Counted from the stretch's first letter, positions 8,757 through 18,525 are shown. The stretch: DNA of 64,000 nt from Hyphomonas sp. CY54-11-8 (GCF_000682735.1 NZ_AWFD01000036.1:62001-126000), one strand, 5' to 3'. Translations and numbers: made by a program. Notes: generated from the sequence alone by a model not told the origin.

Positions 8757-9737
8757 ATGTCTGCCCTGCCCCAGCCCAGCGAGACCGAGACCCGCCGCAC
8801 AGCGATGCTCCGCACGGCTTTCGATGGTCCGGTTGGGGTCGCATTGGCGGCGCCCGATACAATCGAGATCCTCGCCAATCCTGACGGCTCGGTCTGGGTC
8901 GAGAAAGCTGGCTTTGGTTTGTGCCGTGCATCCGAGACGCTTGGCCGCGCCGAACGCGAGCGGATCATCCGGCTGGTGGCGTCCTCTGTCGGCGAAGCCT
9001 GCGACCGGGCCTCTCCTATTGTTTCTGCCGAACTGCCAGGCTCTGGCGAACGGTTCGAAGGCATTCTGCCGCCGGTGTCTGAAGCGCCCTGCTTTGCGAT
9101 CCGCAAACCGGCAGGCCAGCCCATCGCGCTCGATACCTATGTCGAGACAGGCGCGCTGACGCCAGCGCTCTGTGTGGGGCTTCGGCAGGCGCTGGAGGAC
9201 CGGCTCAATATCGTCGTGGCGGGCGGGACATCATCCGGCAAGACGACCTTTGCCAATGCCTTGTTGTCCGAACCTGCTCTTTCAGACGACCGGATCGTCA
9301 TCCTGGAAGATACGCGGGAGCTTCGCTGTTCCGCCGAGGATGTGACGCAGCTCAGGGCGCATCGGTCTGGCATCACGCTTCGCGATCTTGTGCGCTCGAC
9401 CATGCGGCTCCGGCCGGACCGGATCATTGTCGGCGAAGTGCGCGGCGGGGAGGCGCTCGACCTCCTCAAGGCCTGGAATACCGGCCATCCGGGCGGGATC
9501 ACCACGCTGCATGCAAACTCCGCCTCCGGCGCACTCACGCGCCTCGAACAGTTGGTCGAGGAAGCAACGACCGCCCTTCCCCATGCTCTGATCGGCGAGG
9601 CGGTCGATGTGATCGTCTTCATGTCCCGCGCGAGCGGCGCGCGGCGCGTTGAGCAGGCGCTCCGGATTACCGGCTTCGACGGCTCCGAATACCGGACCGA
9701 GCCGCTCGCCGCCCCCTTTCTCAACATCGTCAATTAA
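8757..9737 (+). CDS. trbB: Conjugal transfer ATPase TrbB (VirB11 family)
   Basis: This hexameric traffic ATPase powers pilus assembly and substrate transfer at the cytoplasmic face of the channel. Walker A is GGTSSGKTTFAN (about residues 159-170). The Asp box with LEDTRELRC and the VGEVRGGEALDLLKAWNTGH segment are intact, as is the LHANSA histidine box. Length (326) is normal. The ATG at 8757 has only a distant GAGGA upstream, so translation may be modest. It is the first gene of a tightly packed trbBCDEJLFGI series. Confidence 0.93.
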   Translation: MSALPQPSETETRRTAMLRTAFDGPVGVALAAPDTIEILANPDGSVWVEKAGFGLCRASETLGRAERERIIRLVASSVGEACDRASPIVSAELPGSGERFEGILPPVSEAPCFAIRKPAGQPIALDTYVETGALTPALCVGLRQALEDRLNIVVAGGTSSGKTTFANALLSEPALSDDRIVILEDTRELRCSAEDVTQLRAHRSGITLRDLVRSTMRLRPDRIIVGEVRGGEALDLLKAWNTGHPGGITTLHANSASGALTRLEQLVEEATTALPHALIGEAVDVIVFMSRASGARRVEQALRITGFDGSEYRTEPLAAPFLNIVN

Positions 9738-9750
9738 GGAGACCCGACGC

Positions 9751-10083
9751 ATGTTCTACGACCAGATCAAGGCCCTTAACCGATCGCTCCAGGCCGGCGC
9801 GCTGCTGGCTTCGGTGAGTGTGCTGTCACTGCCGGCCCATGCCGCCGGCACGGGCATGCCCTGGGAAGGCCCGCTCGACCAGATCCTGCAATCAATCGAG
9901 GGCCCTGTCGCCCGGATTGTTGCGGTGATCATCATCACGCTGACCGGCCTGACGCTCGCGTTCGGGGAGACATCCGGTGGGTTCCGCAAACTGATCCAGA
10001 TCGTGTTCGGCCTGTCCATCGCCTTTGCGGCGACCAGCTTCTTCCTGACCTTCTTCTCATTCGGCGGCGGTGCGGTGCTCTGA
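9751..10083 (+). CDS. trbC: Conjugal pilin TrbC (VirB2 family)
   Basis: This is the major pilus subunit. The 110-residue precursor has a long signal peptide ending near AHAAGTG (about residue 31), followed by two hydrophobic helices (about 53-71 and 80-102) separated by a short polar loop, the VirB2/TrbC layout. The ATG at 9751 follows AAGGAGACCC and is clearly better than upstream starts inside trbB. The stop overlaps the start of trbD by one base. RP4-type TrbC is cyclised by TraF, but no traF is visible in this window. Confidence 0.9.
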   Translation: MFYDQIKALNRSLQAGALLASVSVLSLPAHAAGTGMPWEGPLDQILQSIEGPVARIVAVIIITLTGLTLAFGETSGGFRKLIQIVFGLSIAFAATSFFLTFFSFGGGAVL

Positions 10084-10337
10084 TGCTCGACGGCTACGAG
10101 ATCCCCCTCCACCGCTCGCTCGCCGAACCCATCCTGATGGCTGGCGCGCCGCGCTCGGCCGCTATCGCCATCGGAACGATCGCGGCGGTTTTGGCACTCG
10201 GTCTCAGGCTCTGGATACCGGGGCTCGTGGTCTGGGTGGCGGGACACTCGCTGGCCGTCCTCATGGCCCGGTCTGACCCCGACTTTCTCGCCGTCGCGAT
10301 CCGGTCTGCCCGTCACAAGGAACATCTTTCATGCTAA
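10083..10337 (+). CDS. trbD: Conjugal transfer protein TrbD (VirB3 family)
   Basis: This small inner-membrane protein works with the VirB4/TrbE ATPase in pilus assembly. Its 84 residues carry a polar N-terminal stretch (EIPLHRSLAEPILMAGAPRS, characteristic of the family) and two adjacent hydrophobic segments at about 22-57. It overlaps trbE by seven bases, so translation is coupled. Confidence 0.88.
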   Translation: MLDGYEIPLHRSLAEPILMAGAPRSAAIAIGTIAAVLALGLRLWIPGLVVWVAGHSLAVLMARSDPDFLAVAIRSARHKEHLSC

Positions 10338-12769
10338 ACCTCTCCGAATACGCGGCGAAACCGGCAGGGCTCCCAGACTACCTCCCCTGGGCGTGCCTCG
10401 TCGCGCCGGGCGTCGTCCTCAACAAGGACGGCGCCTTCCAGACAAGCTTCCGCTACCGCGGCCCCGACTTGGAAAGCTCGACGGAAGCCGAACTCGTGGC
10501 GGTTACCGCACGGGTCAATAATGTCCTCCGCCGGTTCGGGTCCGGCTGGGCGCTCTTCTTCGAGGCGGTGCGAGCAGAAGCGGTTGCCCTGCAGGAAAGT
10601 TCCTTTGACTGTTCCGCTGCCTGGCTGATCGAGCAGGAGCGGCGGGCCGCTGCCGAAGAGACCGGCGCCCGGTTCGAGAGCGCCTGTTATCTGACCCTGC
10701 TCTGGCTTCCGCCCGCCGATGCGACAGGCCGGGCCGAAAAGGCGCTGATCGAGCGGCCTGAGAAGCGGGACGGCGAGGACTGGCGCCAGAGGCTGGAGCA
10801 TTTCCAGACCCGCTCGGCGCAGACGCTGGACCTGCTTGCTACCGCATTGGATGAAATCCATCCGCTCTCGGATGAAGAGACGCTCACCTATCTCCATGCC
10901 TGCATCTCGTCGAAGCGGCATGCTGTGTCGGTGCCGGAACTACCGGTCTTTCTCGATGCGGTACTTGCCGATGAGAGTTTCGCAGGTGGGCTGGAGCCAC
11001 GAATCGGCGAGGCACACCTTGCAACGCTGACCTTGTTGGGTTTTCCGGCCTCGACCCTGCCAGGCATGCTGGACGAGCTCAACCGGCTCGGCTTTTCCTA
11101 TCGCTGGACGACGCGATACATCGCGATGGACAAGGCCGAGGCCGAGAAGCTTCTTGCGAAGAAGCGCCGGCACTGGTTTGCGAAGCGTAAGTCCGTAGGC
11201 GCGGTCCTCCGGGAGACGCTATTCAATGAACAGGCCGCGCTTCTCGACAATGATGCTGACAACAAGGCCGCCGATGCCGATGCGGCGCTGCAGGAACTCG
11301 GTTCCGATCTTGTCTCCTATGGCTATGTCACGACGACGCTGACGCTGATGGGCTGCTCCCGCGAGGAAGTCGAGGAACGCACACGCGCCGTCGAGCGCGT
11401 CATCAACGGGCGCGGGTTCACGACGATCCGCGAGACGCTGAACGCCGTCGAGGCCTGGCTCGGCTCGCTGCCAGGGCATGTCTACGCCAATGTCCGCCAA
11501 CCGATCCTGCATACGCTGAACCTGGCGCATCTGGTCCCAATCTCTTCGGTCTGGGCCGGCGATGCGTGGAATGACCATCTGTCAGATCGCGCACTGATCG
11601 AAGCGCAAACGGAAGGCACGACACCGTTCAGGCTCAACCTGCATGTCGGCGATGTCGGCCATACGCTGATCATCGGGCCGACAGGCTCCGGCAAGTCGGT
11701 GCTCCTGTCGCTGCTCGCCGCGCAATGGCAGCGCTATGAAGACGCTCAGGTGTTCCTCTTCGACAAGGGACGGTCCGCGCGTGCGGTAACGCTCGCAATG
11801 GACGGTACCTGGCTGCCGCTGGCGGGCGATGAGCGTCCGGCATTGCAACCGCTTCGGGACATCGACACCGACCGCGGCGCGAGCTTTGCGGCCGACTGGC
11901 TACTCGGCCTGATCGAAGCTGAAGGCGTGACGATTACGCCGGATCTGAAGTCCGTCTTGTGGGACGCGGTACGGTCGCTGGCTTCGGCGCCTGTTGCCGA
12001 ACGCACGCTGACCGGGCTCAGCCTCATACTGCAATCGGATACGCTGAAAGCCGCGCTGCAACCCTACACGCTGGAAGGTCCCTACGGGCATCTGCTCGAC
12101 AGCGATGCCGAAGCCCTCGACCTTTCTTCGGTTGCCTGCTTCGAGATGGACGAGCTGATGCAGACGCCATCTGCTGTCGCGCCTGTCATCACCTATCTCT
12201 TTCACCGGCTGGAAGACCGGTTCGATGGTCGCCCGACCCTGCTCATCCTCGATGAGGCCTGGCTGTTTCTTGATCACCCGGTCTTTGCCGCGCGGCTGCG
12301 CGACTGGCTGAAGACGCTGCGCAAAAAGAATGTGGCGGTTGTGTTTGCGACCCAGTCGCTTGCCGACATTGAAGGCGCATCCATCGCACCGGCCCTGATA
12401 GAATCCTGCCCAACACGGATCTTCCTGCCGAATGAGCGGGCCCTCGAGCCGACTGCCCAAGCTATCTATCGGCGGTTCGGACTGAACGATCGCCAGATCG
12501 ACATTCTCGCCAAGGCGATCCCGAAGCGGGATTATTACTATACCTCGCCCCTTGGCTGCCGGCTCTTCGAGCTTGGCCTTGGCGAAGTCGCTCTCGCCTT
12601 CTGCGGCGCCTCATCACCTGCCGACCAGAAGCTCATGGATGGCCTACTCGAAGCCGAGACTGAGGCGGGCTTCGCCCGTGGCTGGCTGGAGCTGAAACAG
12701 CTCGGCTGGGCGGCGGACCTGCTGACCGGACGACCCGACGCACCCCTCCCTCAAATCGCCGCTGAATAG
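10331..12769 (+). CDS. trbE: Conjugal transfer ATPase TrbE (VirB4 family)
   Basis: This is the largest ATPase of the mating-pair apparatus, located at the inner membrane. The 812-residue protein shows Walker A IIGPTGSGKSVLLSLL (about 445-460), Walker B TLLILDEAWLFLDHP (about 636-650) and the downstream VVFATQSLADI arginine/glutamine region. The N-terminal third is the VirB4 CagE/TrbE fold. Length and order match functional homologues and no disruption is seen. It overlaps trbD by seven bases and ends 11 bases before trbJ. Confidence 0.95.
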   Translation: MLNLSEYAAKPAGLPDYLPWACLVAPGVVLNKDGAFQTSFRYRGPDLESSTEAELVAVTARVNNVLRRFGSGWALFFEAVRAEAVALQESSFDCSAAWLIEQERRAAAEETGARFESACYLTLLWLPPADATGRAEKALIERPEKRDGEDWRQRLEHFQTRSAQTLDLLATALDEIHPLSDEETLTYLHACISSKRHAVSVPELPVFLDAVLADESFAGGLEPRIGEAHLATLTLLGFPASTLPGMLDELNRLGFSYRWTTRYIAMDKAEAEKLLAKKRRHWFAKRKSVGAVLRETLFNEQAALLDNDADNKAADADAALQELGSDLVSYGYVTTTLTLMGCSREEVEERTRAVERVINGRGFTTIRETLNAVEAWLGSLPGHVYANVRQPILHTLNLAHLVPISSVWAGDAWNDHLSDRALIEAQTEGTTPFRLNLHVGDVGHTLIIGPTGSGKSVLLSLLAAQWQRYEDAQVFLFDKGRSARAVTLAMDGTWLPLAGDERPALQPLRDIDTDRGASFAADWLLGLIEAEGVTITPDLKSVLWDAVRSLASAPVAERTLTGLSLILQSDTLKAALQPYTLEGPYGHLLDSDAEALDLSSVACFEMDELMQTPSAVAPVITYLFHRLEDRFDGRPTLLILDEAWLFLDHPVFAARLRDWLKTLRKKNVAVVFATQSLADIEGASIAPALIESCPTRIFLPNERALEPTAQAIYRRFGLNDRQIDILAKAIPKRDYYYTSPLGCRLFELGLGEVALAFCGASSPADQKLMDGLLEAETEAGFARGWLELKQLGWAADLLTGRPDAPLPQIAAE

Positions 12770-12780
12770 GAGCCCCTCAC

Positions 12781-13494
12781 ATGAAAGCCCTTCTCTCTTC
12801 TGTCGCCCTTGCTGCCATTCCGCTGACGGGCCTGATGGCGCCGCCTGCTTCCGCGCAACTCTTCGGCGGCGGCATTGTCTACGACCCGACCAACCATGCC
12901 GAGAACATCCTTCAGGCGGTGCGCGCGCTGCAGCAGATCGACAACCAGATCCGCCAGCTCACCCATGAGATCGACATGATCGAGAAGATGGCGCGGGATC
13001 TTGAGACGCTCCCCGTCGAGGTCGCCCGCGCGATCATTGCCGACCGCATCCGACGGATCGGCGAACAGATGGAGGAAGCCGACGGCATCGGTTATGGCGT
13101 CGAGGAGGTCGAACGAGAATACGAGGAACTCTATCCCGAAACCTATGGCGAGACGCCGCCGGCCAATGCGGTCCTCGTCGAGGATGCGCGAATTCGCTGG
13201 CAGCAATCGCGCTCGGCCCATAAGCACACGCTGCTGATGGTTGCCGAGACGGTGCGCGACAATGAACGCGATGCCGAGGCGCTGACCGGTCTTGTCGAGG
13301 AGAGTCAGAGCGCTGTCGGCAATCTCCAGGTCCTGCAGGCTGGCAACCAGATCGAAGCCATGTCGGCCCAGCAGCTGATGCAGATGGAAGCCATGATGGC
13401 GGCGCATTACCGCGCCGAGGCCCTCGACCGCGCACGCGAGCTCGAAGAAGCCGAACGTGGCCGCGCGCGCCTTCAAAGCTTCTTCGGGAACTAG
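12781..13494 (+). CDS. trbJ: Conjugal transfer protein TrbJ (VirB5 family)
   Basis: This is a periplasmic or pilus-tip component. The 237-residue protein has a Sec signal peptide cleaved after PPASA (about residue 24) and is then almost wholly helical, with Gln/Asp/Glu-rich coiled-coil stretches such as QQIDNQIRQLTHEIDMIEKM. AGGAG lies upstream of the ATG. Position between trbE and trbL is standard. No trbK entry-exclusion lipoprotein is seen between trbJ and trbL; only six bases separate them. Confidence 0.9.
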   Translation: MKALLSSVALAAIPLTGLMAPPASAQLFGGGIVYDPTNHAENILQAVRALQQIDNQIRQLTHEIDMIEKMARDLETLPVEVARAIIADRIRRIGEQMEEADGIGYGVEEVEREYEELYPETYGETPPANAVLVEDARIRWQQSRSAHKHTLLMVAETVRDNERDAEALTGLVEESQSAVGNLQVLQAGNQIEAMSAQQLMQMEAMMAAHYRAEALDRARELEEAERGRARLQSFFGN

Positions 13495-13500
13495 ACCGCC

Positions 13501-14820
13501 ATGGAAGAGATGGGCGTCATCGACCGGTTCCTCGAAACCTTCATTGCCTATATCGATTCAGGCTTCGGCCTGCTCGCTGATGATGTCGCTTATCTCACGA
13601 CCACGCTGATCGTGATCGACATCACGCTGGCCGGGCTCTTCTGGGCCCTCTCGCAGAATGCCGATGTGATCTCGGGGCTGCTCAAGAAGGTCCTCTATGT
13701 CGGCTTCTTCGCCTTCATCCTCGGCAATTTCTCGATCCTGGCAAACATCCTCTTTGCGAGCTTTGCCGATCTCGGGGTGAAGGCGGGCTCCTCGACGCTG
13801 ACCGCCGAGGATCTGATGCGGCCTGGCTATATTGCAGGGGTCGGGTTCGAGGCGGCGCAGCCATTGCTCGAAGAGATCGGCGACATGCTGGGGCCGATCC
13901 GCTTCTTCCATAATTTCATCATGATCGCCGTCATGCTGATCGCCTGGGCGATCATTCTCGTCGCCTTCTTCGTGCTGGCGGTCCAGCTCTTCGTTGCCAT
14001 CCTGGAATTCAAGCTGACGACGCTGGCTGGCTTCGTGCTCGTGCCCTTCGCGCTCTGGAACAAGACCTCGTTCCTCGCCGAACGCGTGCTCGGCAATGTC
14101 GTCACGTCCGGCATCAAGCTGATGGTGCTCGCCATTGTGATCGGCATTGGCTCGACGCTGTTCACCTCGATCACGGACGCCTTTGGCGGGCCGGGTGATG
14201 TGACGCTGGCTGAAGTCATGGGCACGGTGCTGGCTTCCATCGTCTTTCTCTGGATGGGCGTGTTCGCGCCCGGCATTGCCTCCGGCCTTGTCACCGGCGC
14301 GCCGCAGCTTGGCGCGGGCTCCGTGGTCGGCACGACAGCGGCTGTTGGTGCGGGCGCTGTGCTGGCAACGACCGGCACGGTCGCGGGAGGCCGCGCAGCC
14401 TTGGGCGGTGTGTCCGGCGCAGTGAAAGCCGGCGCATCCATGACCGGCGGCGCCCGCACCTCCTACGACCTTGGCCGCATGGCGTCGGGTCAGACCGGCT
14501 GGCGCGGCGCTGCGGCGGGCCTGGCCGGCGTCGCGCAAGCTGGCGGAGATACGCTCCGCCGGATGGCAGGACGGCCGTTCGCCTCTGTCGGCAATGCCTA
14601 TCGGCGTGGGAGCGAGGCGGCCTTTGCCGCGACCGGCGGCACGATGACGGCTGCGTCCGGCAACGGGCCGTCTACCGGCTCAGCCAGCCCCGCCTGGGCG
14701 CGGCGCCTTCGCACAGAACAACGCCTGCAGCATGCCGGTGCGATCACGGTCCATGCCCTGAAGGACGGCGATCGCGGCATGGCGAGCGACAATCCGAAAC
14801 TCCGAAACGAAGAGGACTGA
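13501..14820 (+). CDS. trbL: Conjugal transfer membrane protein TrbL (VirB6 family)
   Basis: This polytopic inner-membrane protein forms part of the translocation channel. Of its 439 residues, the first 260 hold about five to six hydrophobic helices. Residues 265-400 are Gly/Ala/Ser-rich low-complexity sequence with repeated AGGR/GAT patterns. The C-terminus is charged. This division is usual for TrbL. Start ATG at 13501 lies six bases after the trbJ stop. Confidence 0.9.
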   Translation: MEEMGVIDRFLETFIAYIDSGFGLLADDVAYLTTTLIVIDITLAGLFWALSQNADVISGLLKKVLYVGFFAFILGNFSILANILFASFADLGVKAGSSTLTAEDLMRPGYIAGVGFEAAQPLLEEIGDMLGPIRFFHNFIMIAVMLIAWAIILVAFFVLAVQLFVAILEFKLTTLAGFVLVPFALWNKTSFLAERVLGNVVTSGIKLMVLAIVIGIGSTLFTSITDAFGGPGDVTLAEVMGTVLASIVFLWMGVFAPGIASGLVTGAPQLGAGSVVGTTAAVGAGAVLATTGTVAGGRAALGGVSGAVKAGASMTGGARTSYDLGRMASGQTGWRGAAAGLAGVAQAGGDTLRRMAGRPFASVGNAYRRGSEAAFAATGGTMTAASGNGPSTGSASPAWARRLRTEQRLQHAGAITVHALKDGDRGMASDNPKLRNEED

Positions 14821-14825
14821 CCCAC

Positions 14826-15524
14826 ATGGCCTTCCGGCGCACCTCCACCCATTACGGGCAAAGCCCGCATCCCGAAACGCCCTACCAGAAGGCAGGCCAG
14901 GTCTGGGACGAACGGATCGGTTCGGCCCGCGTGCAGGCGAAGAACTGGCGGCTGATGGCGCTGGGACTGCTCGGACTGCTGGTGGCCTCGTCAGCGGCCC
15001 TTGTCTGGCGCAGCCTGCAATCGACGGTCACGCCCTATGTGGTCGAGGTCGACGATACAGGGGCCGTCAAAGCGGTCGGGCCAGCGCTTGCGAGATATGA
15101 GCCGACAGACGCGCAGATCGCGCATCATCTGGCGAACTTCATTTCCGATGTCCGCAGCCTGTCAATCGATCCGGTCATCGTCCGGCAGAACTGGCTCGCG
15201 GCGTATGACTATGTGACGGACAAGGCGGCGATCACACTCAGCGACTATGCCAGAGACCATGATCCCTTCGCCGAGATCGGTCGGCGCTCGCGCAGTGTCG
15301 ATGTGGTGAGCGTCGTGCGTGTGTCGGACAAGTCCTTCCAGGCCCGCTGGCTTGAGAAGACCTATGAGAATGGTGCGCTCACTGGCGTCAAACGCTTCAC
15401 GGGTCTCTTCACGATCGTCAACGCCCCGCCCCGCGATGCCGAAACGCTCCGCGCCAATCCCCTCGGCCTCTACATCCACAGCCTCAATTGGGGCGAAGAC
15501 CTTGTCACAGGAGACAACCAATGA
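14826..15524 (+). CDS. trbF: Conjugal transfer protein TrbF (VirB8 family)
   Basis: This bitopic inner-membrane assembly factor has a cytosolic N-terminus of about 37 residues, one transmembrane helix (LMALGLLGLLVASSAALVW, about 41-59), and a periplasmic NTF2-like VirB8 domain to residue 232. The stop overlaps the trbG start (ATGA, 15521-15524), which indicates translational coupling. Confidence 0.92.
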   Translation: MAFRRTSTHYGQSPHPETPYQKAGQVWDERIGSARVQAKNWRLMALGLLGLLVASSAALVWRSLQSTVTPYVVEVDDTGAVKAVGPALARYEPTDAQIAHHLANFISDVRSLSIDPVIVRQNWLAAYDYVTDKAAITLSDYARDHDPFAEIGRRSRSVDVVSVVRVSDKSFQARWLEKTYENGALTGVKRFTGLFTIVNAPPRDAETLRANPLGLYIHSLNWGEDLVTGDNQ

Positions 15525-16528
15525 TCCGTACAATGAGCCTTGTATCCGCCCTCGCCCTGACCGCGGCCTGTGCGAGTGTTCCGCCGGAGCCCGTCATCGA
15601 GGATACGGCCTTTTTCGAAGCGGCCTTCGTCGAAGAGGCGCCAGAGCGGCCTATCGAAATTGTCGAGACACCGACCGTCCTGCCGCTGCCCGGCCAGATG
15701 AAGCCCGTGGAAGGCGCCAAGCGCACAGTCACACGCGTCTACACCTCGCCGACCGAGACCATCCGCAAAGGCACGACAGAAGCCCGGATCGAACCTTCTG
15801 TCGATGGCTATGTGAACGCGATCCAGGTCTATCCCTACACCGAAGGCGCGCTCTACCGGCTTTATGCCGCGCCAGGCCAGGTCTCGGACATTGCGCTGCA
15901 ACCGGGAGAGACGCTGGTCTCTGTCTCGGCGGGCGATACGGTGCGCTGGATTGTCGGGGATACGTCGTCGGGCTCCGGCGGCGCGGCCCGCGCGCATGTT
16001 CTGGTCAAACCGATCGCCGCTGGTCTTTCCACGAATCTGATGATTGCGACGGACCGGCGGACCTATCATCTCGAACTGGAAAGCGTTGACGGCACCTATA
16101 TGGCCGCCCTTTCCTGGCGCTATCCGGCGGATGAACTGGCTGAACTGGTCTCCCGCAACAAGCTTGCGTCCGTTCGCGAGGATGCATCCATTGCGCCGGG
16201 CGTGGCGGTTGACCGGCTCGATTTCGATTATGTTATCGAGGGCGACAAGCCCGCCTGGCGGCCTGTGCGCGTCTTCGATGATGGCCGGCAGGTCTTCATC
16301 CAGATGCCGGCGGGCCTTGCCACCATGGATGCCCCGCCGCTCTTCATCTTGGGCGCGTCCGGCGATGCTGAACTCGTCAATTATCGCCTGCGCGGCAACT
16401 ACTATATCGTCGACCATCTCTTCCGCGCCGCCGAGCTCCGCATCGGTGCGAAAGACCAGACCGTGGTGCGAATCCGCAAGCGGGTCCAACGCTCCGGCCT
16501 TGCGAGCCTGTTCGGAGGCGAGGGATGA
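15521..16528 (+). CDS. trbG: Conjugal transfer protein TrbG (VirB9 family), lipoprotein-like start
   Basis: This outer-membrane-complex subunit pairs with TrbI/VirB10. The 335-residue product begins with a signal ending in the lipobox-like LTAAC (about residues 13-17), so it may be lipid-anchored, which could substitute for the separate VirB7/TrbH lipoprotein not seen here. The C-terminal half carries the VirB9 beta-sandwich pattern including NYYIVDHLF and the charged end. The start at 15521 is set by the ATGA overlap with trbF. It overlaps trbI in the same way (16525-16528). Confidence 0.9.
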   Translation: MIRTMSLVSALALTAACASVPPEPVIEDTAFFEAAFVEEAPERPIEIVETPTVLPLPGQMKPVEGAKRTVTRVYTSPTETIRKGTTEARIEPSVDGYVNAIQVYPYTEGALYRLYAAPGQVSDIALQPGETLVSVSAGDTVRWIVGDTSSGSGGAARAHVLVKPIAAGLSTNLMIATDRRTYHLELESVDGTYMAALSWRYPADELAELVSRNKLASVREDASIAPGVAVDRLDFDYVIEGDKPAWRPVRVFDDGRQVFIQMPAGLATMDAPPLFILGASGDAELVNYRLRGNYYIVDHLFRAAELRIGAKDQTVVRIRKRVQRSGLASLFGGEG

Positions 16529-17781
16529 GCGAGCCAGCCCCCTTTCCAAAACAGGCCGACGAGCTGAAGCTTCGCGCGCGGCCGCGGCCGGTGACGCGGA
16601 TCAACCGCAAGGTCCTGATGGCAGGCGCCTGCCTTGGTGTGCTGGGCCTCTTTGCCGCCGCGTCCATCGCGCTTGATCCGCCAAAGGCCGTCGATCCGGC
16701 AGACCGGCAGGAGCTTTACAACACGGCGACCAAACGCGCGCCGGATGGCCTCGCAGAGCTGCCGAACTCCTATCTCAACTGGCAACCGGCGGGCGACACG
16801 CCGAAGCTCGGTGCGCCCATGGCGGGCGATCTTGGCGGCACTGTCGTGGCGGAAGAGGAAGAATGGGGCCTTGAGCCTGACTGGAATGTCACGCCGTCAG
16901 ACGACTTCCGGCCCTCTGCCGAGGATGAAGCCATTCGTGCGCAGAGGTTGGCGGATGCCAAACTTGCCGATGCAGCCGGCAAGGCGGGGGTGTTCTTCGA
17001 TGTCGGCAACCGGCAGTCGCTTGCTGGGTCTGTGTCTGCACCGGGTGGCCTGCCGAACAGTCTCGGCTCGGAACTACTGGCCCTTGCCGCGCAGGGCGCG
17101 GGCAGTCCGGGTTTTGCAGGCTCGCCCGATCAGAACCTTCAGGCGGAGAAGATCGCATTCGCAGCTGAGACGCGGGATGGCGACATCTACAACCCGCATG
17201 ATGTCGAGACCCCGGTCTCGCCCTATCAGGTGATGGCGGGCACGCTGATCCCGGCCTCGCTTGTCACAGGGCTGAACTCTGACCTGCCGGGCAATGTCAT
17301 CGCGCAGGTGACGCAGCCGGTTTACGATACTGTCAGCGGCGCGCATCTGCTGATTCCGCAGGGCGCGCGCCTGATCGGGCGATACCAGTCGGAAGTCTCG
17401 TTCGGCCAGGAGCGTGCGCTCCTGATCTGGGACCGGATCATCCTGCCGGATGGCAGCTCGCTGCAAATTTCCGAGCCCGCGGCCGATGCGCAGGGCTATG
17501 CAGGCGTTTCCGACCGGACCGACCATCACTGGGACCGCGTGTTTGCGGCTGCGGGACTGGCCACCCTGCTCGGCATCGGTTCCGAACTTGGCTCGGACGA
17601 TGATGATGTCGAGCGGGCGATCCGGCGGGGATTCGGGGACAATGTGTCCGAGGCAGGCCAGCGCGTCGTCGACCGCAATCTCGGCATCCAGCCGACGATC
17701 CGTATACGGCCAGGCTGGCCGGTGCGCGTGATCGTGACGCGGGATCTCGTGCTGCGGCCATACTCTGAAGGAGGCCGGTGA
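16525..17781 (+). CDS. trbI: Conjugal transfer protein TrbI (VirB10 family)
   Basis: TrbI spans from inner membrane to outer-membrane cap of the channel. The 418-residue protein has a short cytosolic tail, one transmembrane helix (about 32-50), a proline- and acidic-rich periplasmic linker, and a C-terminal VirB10 beta-barrel from about 215. The barrel includes NPYQV-like SPYQVMAGTLIPASLVTGLNS and LLIPQGARLIGRYQS. These are the conserved cap-domain elements. The stop overlaps the next start by one base. Confidence 0.93.
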   Translation: MSEPAPFPKQADELKLRARPRPVTRINRKVLMAGACLGVLGLFAAASIALDPPKAVDPADRQELYNTATKRAPDGLAELPNSYLNWQPAGDTPKLGAPMAGDLGGTVVAEEEEWGLEPDWNVTPSDDFRPSAEDEAIRAQRLADAKLADAAGKAGVFFDVGNRQSLAGSVSAPGGLPNSLGSELLALAAQGAGSPGFAGSPDQNLQAEKIAFAAETRDGDIYNPHDVETPVSPYQVMAGTLIPASLVTGLNSDLPGNVIAQVTQPVYDTVSGAHLLIPQGARLIGRYQSEVSFGQERALLIWDRIILPDGSSLQISEPAADAQGYAGVSDRTDHHWDRVFAAAGLATLLGIGSELGSDDDDVERAIRRGFGDNVSEAGQRVVDRNLGIQPTIRIRPGWPVRVIVTRDLVLRPYSEGGR

Positions 17782-18017
17782 TGAGCCTTCGCATCGGACA
17801 ACTTCCCGACAGAACGCCGGTGAAACTCACCGTGTCAGTGGATCCTGATCTTGCTTCTGCGCTTGCCGACTATGCGGCGATCTATGCCGAAACCTATGGC
17901 GCGGAAGAGAAACCCGAAACCCTGGTGCCTGCCATGCTGGACATGTTCCTCAGCTCGGATGCCGGGTTCAAGCGGGCCCGCAAGGCCCTTCATGCCAGAG
18001 CCAGCAAAGGAGAATAG
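17781..18017 (+). CDS. DUF2274 family protein
   Basis: The product is 78 residues, with the family pattern PVKLTVSVDPDLASALADYA near the N-terminus and VPAMLDMFLSSDAGF near the end. The layout resembles a compact ribbon-helix-helix protein and it regularly follows trbI. AAGGAGG lies six bases before the ATG at 17781; a GTG at 17778 would add one residue. Role unknown, possibly transcriptional control of the transfer operon. Confidence 0.8.
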   Translation: MSLRIGQLPDRTPVKLTVSVDPDLASALADYAAIYAETYGAEEKPETLVPAMLDMFLSSDAGFKRARKALHARASKGE

Positions 18018-18019
18018 CA

Positions 18020-18331
18020 ATGGCAACAATCGGCACCTTCAGCCAGAAGGATGGCAAATGGACCGGAACGATCCGGACCATGACAATCAATGTGAAAGCC
18101 CAGATGGTCCCGGTGGCCGAGAAGGCCGAAGGCGGCCCTGACTACCGGATCTTTGCTGGCGGCGCAGAGCTCGGCGCCGCCTGGCGCGAGGAAAGCAAGG
18201 ATGGCGAGACACCATACCTGGCCGTGAAGCTCGATGATCCGGGGTTCGATAAGCCGCTGCGGGCTGCCTTCTTCGAGAAGGAAGAGGATGGCAGCGGCGT
18301 GCTGGTCTGGAACCGGCAGAAGCTGAACTAG
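18020..18331 (+). CDS. DUF736 family protein
   Basis: The product is 103 residues, starting MATIGTFSQKDGKWTGTI, the typical opening of DUF736 proteins. It is a small soluble beta-rich fold with the conserved DYRIFAGGAELGAAW core. DUF736 genes are frequent cargo of alphaproteobacterial conjugative elements and plasmids, but no activity is established. It follows DUF2274 by two bases after AAAGGAG, so it belongs to the same transcript. Confidence 0.85.
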   Translation: MATIGTFSQKDGKWTGTIRTMTINVKAQMVPVAEKAEGGPDYRIFAGGAELGAAWREESKDGETPYLAVKLDDPGFDKPLRAAFFEKEEDGSGVLVWNRQKLN

Positions 18332-18352
18332 TCAGCTTTTGCTTTTCGGACC

Positions 18353-18525
18353 GTGAACCGCAAATACCCCAAACTTGTGCCTCGCGGTCGCCTCCCAAAG
18401 GCGATCGCGAGACAGTCTGAACTTCCCGAGGACGAATTTTCTGGGGAAATAGCCCCATCCTGGGCGATTGAGCTCGCCGAAGCGCTTGCGCGATATCATG
18501 CGAGGTTGGCATATCGGAAAGGGTC

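Noticed and set aside
13558..14538. 326-residue minus-strand ORF opposite trbL
   Set aside because: Histidine/aspartate/arginine-rich composition is typical of antisense frames; trbL is clearly the gene.
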